From Melghiribacillus thermohalophilus (GTDB lineage: Bacteria; Bacillota; Bacilli; Bacillales; Alkalibacillaceae), in NCBI RefSeq assembly GCF_004342905.1, contig NZ_SMAN01000002.1, positions 1-64,000 of the forward strand: 64,000 bases of DNA, in the 5' to 3' direction. The position numbers and the translations under genes were made by a program. The notes beneath the pieces are model-generated. The model was not told the DNA's origin, did no database searches, and saw only the letters and a program-made list of their open reading frames with translations. The first letter of the stretch is position 1. Each line of letters begins with the position of its first letter. This document shows, one piece after another, positions 1-7,676 of this stretch.

Positions 1-147
1 TATGCGTATTCGCATGGAATGTCAGCAACCAGCCTAGCATTTGAAAGCAATCATACGATAGAGGAAGAATCAAGCACATTTTGTTGCGGAGAACCCTTAT
101 GCTGTCATATATGGTTTACAATTCATTTCTCTAAAAACTCTTGAAAA
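1..147 (+). CDS. possible 3' end of a gene cut by the window edge
   Basis: Frame 1 is open from the first base to a TGA at 145-147 and would encode the last 48 residues of a protein, including the cysteine-rich stretch FCCGEPLCC. I do not recognise the family. No terminator hairpin follows, and the DNA up to 307 shows only a strong ribosome binding site for the next gene. It could equally be chance or a decayed gene. Confidence 0.25.
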
Positions 148-307
148 AGGATTTTTTAAAAAACGATAGTAAAGCGAATGGAGAATGACATGAACGTGCT
201 TTATGTGGGAATGGGGGAAGTTAAATGAAATATGCAAAAAAATGGGAATTAGTTAACGGAGATCGAAAGCTTCATGAATTTTAAAGTGTTTACGGGGAGG
301 AACAAAT

Positions 308-790
308 ATGCATCATCATATTAGGGTAAGAGCTGGTGCTTTGATTATAGAAAATCAATCCATGCTGTTAATTGAATTTAAAGACGAAAATGGATTGCAT
401 TATAATTTGCCCGGAGGAGGAGTCAATCCTGGTGAGACCGTTATTGACGCAGTTCAAAGAGAGGTGATGGAAGAAGCATCTATTGCGGTTGAAGTGGGCC
501 CGCTGGCTTTTGTTTACGAGTATGTACCACATTTAAACGATTATAAATTTGGAAAAACACACGCTTTGCATCTTATGTTTGAATGTACGATCAAAGAAGG
601 GTGCAGACCAAAAATGCCGGAACATCCGGATCCAAATCAAACGGATGTAAAATGGGTCAAACGATCGGAACTAAAAAACATCATTTTATATCCAGATATT
701 AGAGAACATATGATGAATTACGTCGAAAATAAAAGAAACATAGACATCATAGAACAGCATTTATTAGAAGAGATAAACATCAGTGGCTAA
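308..790 (+). CDS. Nudix hydrolase
   Basis: A 160-residue protein of the Nudix superfamily, enzymes that hydrolyse nucleoside diphosphates linked to another moiety. The Nudix box is complete: G37, E43 and REVMEE at residues 51-56 follow the GX5EX7REUXEEXGU pattern, in which the glutamates bind catalytic Mg2+ or Mn2+. The start is set by a strong GGGGAGG ribosome binding site a few bases upstream. Length and single-domain layout are normal for small ADP-sugar or (d)NTP pyrophosphatases, but the substrate cannot be read from sequence. Its last codons overlap the convergent Uma2-type gene by four bases. Confidence 0.88.
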   Translation: MHHHIRVRAGALIIENQSMLLIEFKDENGLHYNLPGGGVNPGETVIDAVQREVMEEASIAVEVGPLAFVYEYVPHLNDYKFGKTHALHLMFECTIKEGCRPKMPEHPDPNQTDVKWVKRSELKNIILYPDIREHMMNYVENKRNIDIIEQHLLEEINISG

Positions 791-1386
791 TCCAGTTCAA
801 GCAAGTCAAGATGAAGAAACACTTCTTTAACGGGGATGGACAGGCATGAAATATATGGAGAAGTGATCGTATCTTCCTCTTTCCCGTAAACTTCGTAAAG
901 GTCGTATTTTGACTTTTCCCCATGTAAGACATGCTGTTCAATTGTCCGATGCACAGGGTCCACAATCCAGTATTCTTTTACACCAAAATGGGCATAGGTC
1001 TCCCATTTGCTTTTCTTATCATTCATGGCTGTCGATGGCGAAAGGATTTCTACCACTAAATCCGGTGCTCCTTCAATCCCCCGGCGTGTAATGATATGCC
1101 GCCGTTCCATGTGAATCATGACAAGATCCGGCTGACGGACTTCATGATTAGACAGAATCAGATCAATGGGCGCGACTAAAATGAAGTAACCGTGGCGGCA
1201 GGATTGGTTGATAACAGCGCTCAGATTATTGCTGATCACCTGGTGCTCGGATGAAGGGGCTGGGGCCAGCATCTCTAATGTGCCGTTTACCAGTTCATAG
1301 CGCTGACCGTCGTCAGGAAGGTTGGCATAATCTTCATAGGTCAGCCCTTCTTCTTTGACTTCATCTGCCTTCCGCTTTTTATCCAT
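787..1386 (-). CDS. Uma2 family (DUF820) putative restriction endonuclease-like protein
   Basis: A 199-residue protein of the Uma2/DUF820 family, which has the PD-(D/E)XK nuclease fold. The N-terminal LTYEDYANLPDDGQRYELVNG stretch and the core QPDLV, followed about 30 residues later by VVEILSPST, are family hallmarks; D and E in these segments plus K in NDKKSKW would form the metal site. Family members occur in multiple copies in some bacteria and their role is unknown. The ribosome binding site is GAGGAGC. A promoter with an extended -10 lies just upstream on this strand. It stands alone, convergent with the Nudix gene. Confidence 0.85.
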   Translation of the reverse strand: MDKKRKADEVKEEGLTYEDYANLPDDGQRYELVNGTLEMLAPAPSSEHQVISNNLSAVINQSCRHGYFILVAPIDLILSNHEVRQPDLVMIHMERRHIITRRGIEGAPDLVVEILSPSTAMNDKKSKWETYAHFGVKEYWIVDPVHRTIEQHVLHGEKSKYDLYEVYGKEEDTITSPYISCLSIPVKEVFLHLDLLELD

Positions 1387-1415
1387 TTTTCCTGCTCCTC
1401 TCTGTCATTTTTTTC

Positions 1416-1424
1416 ATTATAGCA
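1416..1424 (-). promoter_or_regulatory. sigma-A type extended -10 promoter of the Uma2 gene
   Basis: On the minus strand the sequence TGCTATAAT gives a perfect TATAAT preceded by the TGn extension, about 30 bases before the ATG of the Uma2-type gene. No good -35 box is visible, which is usual for extended -10 promoters. Confidence 0.5.
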
Positions 1425-1587
1425 TGGGTACATTCAGGGTGCTACTACTCGTATGATTAAAGGGTACAGGGCTTCTGGTAAACTTCTTTGAAGGTTTATT
1501 GGATATCCGTGAGTGGTTTAAGGTTAGGATCCATTGATTCTTTGCCTCACCCTTTTTTTCTATATTCAAGTAAAATTAAAAAAACCA

Positions 1588-1615
1588 TTGCAAAATCATG
1601 AAAACCCTGTATAAT
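1588..1615 (+). promoter_or_regulatory. sigma-A promoter of the acetyltransferase gene
   Basis: TTGCAA at 1588-1593 and TATAAT at 1610-1615 are separated by 16 bases and lie about 30 bases before the start codon, with an AGGGGAGAG ribosome binding site between. Confidence 0.65.
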
Positions 1616-1646
1616 ATCTCCTTAAAAACAAAAAGGGGAGAGAGCG

Positions 1647-2207
1647 ATGAATCCAATTCTGCTGGATTTTCCAGAGGAATTTTACACCGAGAGACTGCAC
1701 ATACGAATGCCAAACCCTGGTGATGGAAAAGTGGTTCATGAAGCGATCCTGGCGTCAAGGGAGGAACTGAAGCCATGGATGCCTTTTGCCCAAAAGGAAC
1801 AGTCAGTAGAGGAATTGGAGGCCAACATCCGTGAGGCCCATGCTCAATTCCTCAAACGCGAAGACCTGCGCCTTCATATTTTTCATAAAGAAACAGGGGA
1901 ATTCATCGGTTCGTCTGGCCTTCATCGGATGAACTGGGATGTGCCAAAGTTCGAAATTGGCTACTGGATTGATACCCGCCACAGTGGAAAGGGTTATATG
2001 AGCGAGGCTGTACAGGGGATTACCGATTTTGCTTTTCGGGAATTGAAGGCTCGCCGTGTGGAAATTCGGGTGGATTCCCGAAATACAAAAAGCCGCCGTA
2101 TTCCCGAACGGCTGGGATTCACGCTGGAAGGGATTTTGAAAAATGACGCCCTTGCAGAGGATGGCAACGGTCTTCGGGATACATGCATCTATGCAAAAGT
2201 AAAATAA
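1647..2207 (+). CDS. GNAT family N-acetyltransferase, RimJ/RimL type
   Basis: A 186-residue acetyl-CoA dependent N-acyltransferase. The opening YTERLHIRMPNPGDG and the C-terminal half with WIDTRHSGKGYMSEAVQ (the acetyl-CoA pyrophosphate loop) and NTKSRRIPERLGFTLEG are typical of the RimJ/RimL branch, which acetylates protein N termini, amino sugars or small amines. The substrate is not predictable. It has its own sigma-A promoter and ribosome binding site and is followed by a hairpin terminator, so it is monocistronic. Confidence 0.88.
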   Translation: MNPILLDFPEEFYTERLHIRMPNPGDGKVVHEAILASREELKPWMPFAQKEQSVEELEANIREAHAQFLKREDLRLHIFHKETGEFIGSSGLHRMNWDVPKFEIGYWIDTRHSGKGYMSEAVQGITDFAFRELKARRVEIRVDSRNTKSRRIPERLGFTLEGILKNDALAEDGNGLRDTCIYAKVK

Positions 2208-2276
2208 AACACGAGGTTCAGCGCTGGCAGAAGGAATGGCTATTCTGTCAGCGGATCCTGGTGTTTTTCATTGGGT
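2206..2276 (+). terminator. hairpin terminator after the acetyltransferase gene
   Basis: AAAACAC at 2206-2212 and the GCGCTGGCAGAA arm pair with TTCTGTCAGC and GGTGTTTTT across a short loop, with some bulges; the stem ends in a T-run. It sits between two convergent genes and may serve both. Confidence 0.55.
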
Positions 2277-2324
2277 TTCAACTGATGTCAGGGTGCACCA
2301 TATATTTTGGCGTTTTCTACTGAG

Positions 2325-3389
2325 TTAGAGACGTTTACCTCGTAAATTTGGATGGTAGGCTGGCAGCACCTGTTTGACCTGATGTACGGCATCATCCACG
2401 TCTCGAGCTTTGATAACGATTTTTTGCCCTTCCTCATACTGAGCGGCAGCATGCTGATATCGGGGGTCGTAATAATACGCTAAAAGCTGTTCAATGGCCT
2501 GTTCAAATTTTCCGGCTTTTAAGTTCGCTTCAATATCTTTAGCTACTGGAGTATGAATGCGGCGCTTGATCCGTTCATAGGCCTGCAGGTAGGCTTCTTC
2601 ACGATTCCAGGGCTGATAGTCATCTAAAATATTTTTAACCCGTTCCTCAACAGGAAGTTCAATAAACAGCTGCATGCCCTGTTCTTTTTTCTCAATTAAA
2701 AAGGACGGAAGGACGACTTTGCCGATTCGTTTGCTTTCTCCTTCTATGACGATAAAAGGTGAGTCCTGGTATGTTAGCAGGTCATGGACCAGAAGCGAAT
2801 CGAATGTTTTTTGATTGTGAGGCTCCTGGCCAATATGCCCAAAGATGGATCCCCGATGATTCGCCATGCCTTCTAAATCAATTACGGGATAACCCTCCTC
2901 CTTTAGCCGGTGTAGGATTGCGGTTTTCCCGGTCCCGGTGTTGCCGTTCAGCACAAAAAATGCAGGCGTTAGGTTAAGCTCGTCCAGGGTATGAACAACC
3001 CATTTCCGGTAAGCCCGATAACCACCTTTGAGCCTGTGAATCGTCATACCCATTAGATCAACGACCGTAGCCGCTGCTTTACTGCGCATGCCGCCCCGCC
3101 AGCAGTAAACCACCTTTTGACCGTCAATGGCCTGAAATGCTTTTAAAAAGGCCGGCAGTTTTTCTGAAAAAATCTCAACCCCCCGTTCTCTGGCAGCTTC
3201 GGGGCTGTCCTGTTTATAGATAGTGCCCACTTCCGCCCGTTCCTGATCGTCAAATACGGGAATATTGATGCTTCCCGGTATCCGGCCTTCCTGAAATTCA
3301 GAAGGGGAACGGACGTCAATCATGGTGACAGTTTCTTTCTCTTTTCCGGAAAATAACTCATCCACCTCAATATCCTGATACATAAACAT
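2325..3389 (-). CDS. mnmH: tRNA 2-selenouridine/geranyl-2-thiouridine synthase
   Basis: MnmH (SelU, YbbB) replaces the sulfur of 2-thiouridine at tRNA wobble position 34 by selenium, through a geranylated intermediate. The protein (354 residues from this start) has an N-terminal rhodanese domain with VVYCWRGGMRSKA, where the cysteine near residue 96 is the catalytic one, then a P-loop GNTGTGKT at about 149-156. Length fits the family. The frame extends upstream, but a GGGAGGTGG site directly before the ATG at 3389 (or the ATG two codons later, 3383) decides the start. No selenophosphate synthetase gene is near, so it may mainly geranylate or depend on a distant selD. Confidence 0.9.
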   Translation of the reverse strand: MFMYQDIEVDELFSGKEKETVTMIDVRSPSEFQEGRIPGSINIPVFDDQERAEVGTIYKQDSPEAARERGVEIFSEKLPAFLKAFQAIDGQKVVYCWRGGMRSKAAATVVDLMGMTIHRLKGGYRAYRKWVVHTLDELNLTPAFFVLNGNTGTGKTAILHRLKEEGYPVIDLEGMANHRGSIFGHIGQEPHNQKTFDSLLVHDLLTYQDSPFIVIEGESKRIGKVVLPSFLIEKKEQGMQLFIELPVEERVKNILDDYQPWNREEAYLQAYERIKRRIHTPVAKDIEANLKAGKFEQAIEQLLAYYYDPRYQHAAAQYEEGQKIVIKARDVDDAVHQVKQVLPAYHPNLRGKRL

Positions 3390-3538
3390 CCCACCTCCCA
3401 TCCATTGTATAAAAAATTCGGAATACCTGTCACTTGTGGAAATCGACAAGTGACCGCCCTTGCTGACATCCCAAAAAGGAACTTTAACCAGACATAGATC
3501 GTAGAAATAATAACTTATTCGTCTTCAACGGGAGAAAC

Positions 3539-4054
3539 ATGATGAGACAAATCCATTTTTTAGCACAGGGATGTGATTTTATGTTAAATGAGGCCACTCA
3601 ACTGATCAATGAAAGAAAATATGAAGAAGCACAAAAATTCTTGAGAAAATTAATAGAGGCTCACCCCAATCATCCGGAAGTGAACTTCTATTATGCAACG
3701 ACTCAGGATGCACTTGGAATGGAAAGAGAAGCTATTCCTTATTACCATAAGGCATTGAACCACGGAATAAAGGGAGAGCTGCGTCAGCAAACTTATTTTC
3801 AATTAGGAAGCAGTTATCGCTGCATAGGTGAATATCAGAAGGCTGCTGACATCCTGGAGGAGGGGTTGATGAATTTTCCGGACAATTTAGCCTTGAAAAC
3901 TCTTTTAGCCATGGTTCGGTACCATACAGACGATGAAAAAGAAGCAGTCTCTATGTTATTAGAAGTAATTGTTTATTCTTCATCAGACCCATGGATTCAA
4001 AAATATAGGAGAGCACTTTCCTATTACGCAGACAGACTTGATGAGAAATGGTAA
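3539..4054 (+). CDS. tetratricopeptide repeat protein
   Basis: A 171-residue soluble protein made almost entirely of TPR helices: NERKYEEAQKFLRKLIEAHP, a second unit ending AIPYYHKALNH, a third GSSYRCIGEYQKAADILEEGL, and a helical tail. It resembles the small TPR_5-type proteins of Bacillaceae that act as protein-protein adaptors; no partner is evident. Two adjacent ATGs (3539, 3542) follow GGGAG; a third candidate start lies 14 codons in (3581), where most of the similarity begins. Confidence 0.75.
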   Translation: MMRQIHFLAQGCDFMLNEATQLINERKYEEAQKFLRKLIEAHPNHPEVNFYYATTQDALGMEREAIPYYHKALNHGIKGELRQQTYFQLGSSYRCIGEYQKAADILEEGLMNFPDNLALKTLLAMVRYHTDDEKEAVSMLLEVIVYSSSDPWIQKYRRALSYYADRLDEKW

Positions 4055-4200
4055 GTGTTCTTATGATTGTTTGAAAGAAAAGCTTAACGTTGTCAATAAC
4101 TGTGTGCCTGGAAATCAGTATTTCTTAAAAAATGGGCGTACACCTATTTTCGCTTGCTGCATATACTGTTCATACCACATGTTTTGAAAGAGGTGGTTTG

Positions 4201-5301
4201 TTGACAAAGTTCATTCGCAATTATTATGCTGGCGGAAATACGGCTAAAGGTTTTCATCACTTCTTTCCTTCCAATCTGGAAGGGCTGGAGCGGATTTTTA
4301 TTCTCAAAGGTGGACCGGGGACCGGAAAGTCAACCATGATGAAAGCGATCGGCAAGAAGTGGGAAAATAGGTATGAGGTGGAATATATACATTGTGCGTC
4401 GGACTGGGGGTCCATTGATGGGGTCATCATCCCTCAAATTGGCGTCGGGGTAGTAGATGGGACTGCTCCCCATGTACTGGAACCTGAATGTCCGGGTGCA
4501 GTGGAAGAATACATCAATCTGGGAGAATCATGGGATTCCCGGAAATTAAGGTTCCATAAAGCAGAAATTCAACATCTCAATAAACAGATCAGAAACAGTT
4601 ATGACAAGGCATATTCGATATTTGCCCGGGCTCTTGAAATTCACGACGAGTGGGAGGAATATTACATTGATGCACTGGACAGGGAAAAAGCGAATCATCT
4701 GACAAAACAACTGATACAACATTTTTTTGGCTCTATTCAGTTGAACAAAAAGCCAGAGGTTCGCCACCGTTTTCTCGGAGCGGCCACCCCTGAGGGCCCA
4801 AAAGATTTTATTCCTAACTTAACGGAAGAGATCACTTCTCGTTACTTAATAAAAGGGCGGCCCGGGTCCGGCAAGTCCACTATGCTGAAAAAACTGGCTG
4901 CGGAAGCACAAAAAAGGGGAGTGGATGCTGAAATCTATCACTGTGGCTTTGACCCAAACAGCCTGGACATGGTCATTTTCCGGGAACTGGATATTGCCAT
5001 TTTTGACAGCACCAGCCCCCATGAACATTTCCCAACCCGGGGCGGAGATAAAATTATTGACATGTATGAAGAACTGATCACGGCGGGAACGGATGAAAAA
5101 TATGAAGAATCTTTAAAAGATGTGGCTGCCCGGTACAAAAGCCAGATGCAGGAAGGGACCCGCTGGCTAAAAGCCGCAAACACCCATCATAAAAAAATGG
5201 AGGCAATTTATAAGGAAGCGGTGGATTTTTCTGTTGTTGAGCAAAAACAGCATGAGATAGAGAAGGAGATTTCAGCAATGGAAGAATGGGTGTCATTTTA
5301 A
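4201..5301 (+). CDS. double P-loop ATPase of unknown function (PRK06851-like)
   Basis: A 366-residue protein with two complete nucleotide-binding loops, GGPGTGKS at residues 37-44 and GRPGSGKS at 219-226, each followed by a similar segment with a Cys/His element (EYIHCASDW, EIYHCGFDP), an acidic strand and a helical tail. It is thus an internal duplication of one roughly 180-residue module. I recall such proteins as conserved and uncharacterised in spore formers. The start is the second of two TTG codons placed right after AGGTGG (4191-4196); the ATG at 4132 lacks a ribosome binding site. It may be expressed with the preceding TPR gene. Confidence 0.75.
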   Translation: MTKFIRNYYAGGNTAKGFHHFFPSNLEGLERIFILKGGPGTGKSTMMKAIGKKWENRYEVEYIHCASDWGSIDGVIIPQIGVGVVDGTAPHVLEPECPGAVEEYINLGESWDSRKLRFHKAEIQHLNKQIRNSYDKAYSIFARALEIHDEWEEYYIDALDREKANHLTKQLIQHFFGSIQLNKKPEVRHRFLGAATPEGPKDFIPNLTEEITSRYLIKGRPGSGKSTMLKKLAAEAQKRGVDAEIYHCGFDPNSLDMVIFRELDIAIFDSTSPHEHFPTRGGDKIIDMYEELITAGTDEKYEESLKDVAARYKSQMQEGTRWLKAANTHHKKMEAIYKEAVDFSVVEQKQHEIEKEISAMEEWVSF

Positions 5302-5889
5302 CATCAAGTGCCGAAATCACAGGTGAATGATAGGGAGATATAAAGCCAGGCGTGATTTATGTCTTTTTTAATAATAAATTGAACACCAGGAAGGTGACAG
5401 ATTATCAGCAGGGCGCTTCTTTCGCTGTTCTCGGACAACGATCATTCCCGTCTTTTCTCCAGCCCATTTGTTTTCATTCCTATGGGAGCATTTGAAAAAT
5501 GGGAGGATTTTTCATAGTTTTGGAAAAAAACGGGATGCTGTCACTGATTCAAGATGCGGACCGGCAACCCACAGGAGGCTATCCAAAAATCCGCAAAGAC
5601 ATTTCAGATGCTTTCCGAGTTGTGGGCGATGGATGACTGCATTCGTGTTGAGCCAATCGGAATTCCATCATGCGCTAGCCATAGAACAGAAGGTCACCGC
5701 CGTTAATCATCGTAAAATCGTCATTCAGGCAGACACGCCTTCTCTACACGTTGATGAGCATTTCGCTCTCACCTATGTCAGAAACATTGACCTGGTGTTC
5801 AAGGAAAAAGGGATTGAATTTAGATCCCTATCTCATAGGTGAAAGTCACTTTCCAGAGGAAAGATCATGAAGTCTGGAGAGTATGTCAC
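5302..5889. other. unassigned stretch, probably decayed coding DNA
   Basis: No intact gene is convincing. Short protein-like pieces appear in different frames in succession: SRLFSSPFVFIPMGAFEKWEDF in one frame, SAKTFQMLSELWAMDDCIRV in another, then TYVRNIDLVFKEKGIEF before a stop at 5842. That pattern suggests a gene broken by frameshifts, but I do not recognise the family and found no start or ribosome binding site. Confidence 0.3.
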
Positions 5890-5892
5890 GAA

Positions 5893-6045
5893 AATCTGGG
5901 TACTTATTCGGAAATCTCGACAGCATATCATGCGATTGCGAGCGTTTATCCTGAAAGGCGAACAGATGTCATGGGAATTTTGAGCATTTGCCTGAAATCC
6001 AGGCACTTAACATGAAATTCCGGGCACTTATCCGGATGATAAACG
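5893..6045. repeat. degenerate minisatellite with a unit of about 20 bp
   Basis: Successive segments resemble GGGCACTTATCCTGAAATTC: CTGGGTACTTATTCGGAAAT near 5897, GAGCGTTTATCCTGAAAGGC, AGCATTTGCCTGAAATCCA, GGCACTTAACATGAAATTCC and GGGCACTTATCCGGATGA near 6025. About seven copies can be laid out, the middle ones badly eroded. The last copy runs into the 3' end of the fni gene. Confidence 0.5.
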
Positions 6046-7071
6046 AATGTGTTTCAGGTTTTCGGTTTGTTTTAAGTCAAGGAGATTTTCCGCTCCGATT
6101 CCAAACATGGCGGTTTTCAGTTCAAATTCAATCCGATCAAAAACCTGTATCAGGGCTTCGGCAGACTCGATGGCTTCGTTTAAAATGGACCGTCCAAACC
6201 CTACCAGATCGGCTCCAAGGGCAATGGCTTTGGCTGCTTCCACGCCGTTTTGCAATCCACCGCTGGCAATGACCGTTTTCCCGGGATTGCGCTTTCGGAC
6301 ATCGGTAACGGCTTCCGCAGTAGGAATCCCCCAGTCTTTAAAGGCGTCAGCCGCCAGTTTTCTGATTGGTGTTTTTGTCCGTTTTTTTTCCACCTGGCTC
6401 CATGATGTTCCGCCGGCACCGGCTACATCTACAAAAGAAATTCCGATATCAAATAACCGTTTGGCCAATTTGCCGTGAATGCCCCAGCCCACCTCCTTGA
6501 CTCCTAGAGGAACTTCCAGCCGTCTCGCTATTTGTTCCATTTTTTTCAATAGCCCTTGAAAGTCGGTATCCCCTTCATCCTGAAATACTTCCTGAAGGCT
6601 GTTGAGGTGAAGCACCAGCGCATCCGCTTCTGTGATCTCTACGATTTTCCGGCAATGGGTTTCATCATAGCCGTCATTCAGCTGGACAGCTCCGAGATTG
6701 GCAAACAGTGGGATGGAAGGGGCATATTTGCGCACCTGAAAAGTATGGGCATAGGCTTCATGTTCTAGCGCTGCCCGTGTAGAGCCGAGTCCCATGGCCC
6801 ATCCTTTTTCCTCGGCAGCTTCGGCCAGATGGCGGTTGATGGAAGTAGCTTTCTCGGTTCCCCCGGTCATGGAACTGATGAGAAAAGGGGCCTTCACTTC
6901 TTTACCAAGAAATTCGGTGGAAAGGGAAATGTCCTGAAAATTCACTTCCGGCAGAGCTTCATGAATAAATCGATAGTTTTCAAATCCCGTGGTAATTCCT
7001 GCTGCGGCCACATCCTGTGTCATCACAATATCAATATGCTGGGCTTTTCTCCGTTCAATCTGATCTCCCAT
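6028..7071 (-). CDS. fni: type 2 isopentenyl-diphosphate delta-isomerase
   Basis: The FMN- and NADPH-dependent isomerase that interconverts isopentenyl and dimethylallyl diphosphate in isoprenoid synthesis, a cytoplasmic TIM-barrel enzyme. Seen here: N-terminal ERRKAQHID, ISSMTGG, GLGSTRAALE, the VKEVGWGI segment, AGAGGTSWSQVE and ASGGLQNGVEAAKAIALGAD, the FMN phosphate region. 347 residues from this start matches the usual 340-350. AGGTGA four bases before the ATG at 7071 decides it; an in-frame ATG at 7089 is a weaker alternative. It stands alone between degenerated DNA. Confidence 0.92.
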   Translation of the reverse strand: MGDQIERRKAQHIDIVMTQDVAAAGITTGFENYRFIHEALPEVNFQDISLSTEFLGKEVKAPFLISSMTGGTEKATSINRHLAEAAEEKGWAMGLGSTRAALEHEAYAHTFQVRKYAPSIPLFANLGAVQLNDGYDETHCRKIVEITEADALVLHLNSLQEVFQDEGDTDFQGLLKKMEQIARRLEVPLGVKEVGWGIHGKLAKRLFDIGISFVDVAGAGGTSWSQVEKKRTKTPIRKLAADAFKDWGIPTAEAVTDVRKRNPGKTVIASGGLQNGVEAAKAIALGADLVGFGRSILNEAIESAEALIQVFDRIEFELKTAMFGIGAENLLDLKQTENLKHIRLSSG

Positions 7072-7169
7072 GACTTCACCTGCTTTCATAAAATCACTTT
7101 TTGACGTTAATATATTTTTGAATAGTCAAGAACATTGTATAAGATTTGCCTAATATTGGAGGTGGGGAC

Positions 7170-7574
7170 ATGTCCCGTTCGGATCTATTGTATCGTTTAT
7201 TTATTTTCTGGTATGTTTGTGGACTTATTCTTGTTGGGATGAACTGGCTATCTTCCTGGCTGGAATGAACCAATGGCGTGTTTCTGATTCTGACCGGACT
7301 TTTGGGAGACATGTTTTTTGTTCATTGATCTGGCTGGAAAAAGGGGATGGTCATCAGCCTGGTCATTACGCCAACATCCCTTGCTGTGGCATACGCCGGG
7401 GCCCGGTATGGTTTCTGGTTTGGTCATTATAATTATACCGAAAAGTTTGCTCCCTTAATCGCTGGTGTGCCGATTGCCATTGGTTTTGCCTGACTGATGG
7501 TGATCACCACTTCCCATGCGCTGGCACGGATGATTTTCCCTGATTATCAGAAGATAGGGAAGCCTGGACACTGA
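7170..7574 (+). pseudogene. remnant of a carotenoid biosynthesis (CruF/DUF422-like) membrane protein
   Basis: A strong GGAGGTG site precedes an ATG whose frame reads MSRSDLLYRLFIFWYVCGL and continues without any indel through GARYGFWFGHYNYTEKFAPL, VPIAIGFA and LMVITTSHALAR, which match my memory of the CruF/DUF422 family. The frame is cut by TGA at codons 33 (7266), 53 (7326), 108 (7491) and 135 (7572). At codons 33 and 108 the family would have tryptophan (WLEW, FAWLMV), so single G-to-A changes explain them. The C-terminal half of the usual roughly 230 residues is missing. Decay is by point mutation plus truncation. Confidence 0.7.
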
Positions 7575-7676
7575 TTTTTAGTGTTGAACAAAAAACAGCT
7601 GGAATTTAAAAAATTATTTTGGGTTCCGGACCATTTTGTGGAATAATAGTAATAGTCTGAAAAGGAGGAAAAGAAT

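Noticed and set aside
225-284. A 19-codon ORF (MKYAKKWELVNGDRKLHEF) before the Nudix gene, preceded by GGGGGAAG
   Set aside because: It has a plausible ribosome binding site but is too short to support; it could be the broken start of a lost gene or a leader peptide.
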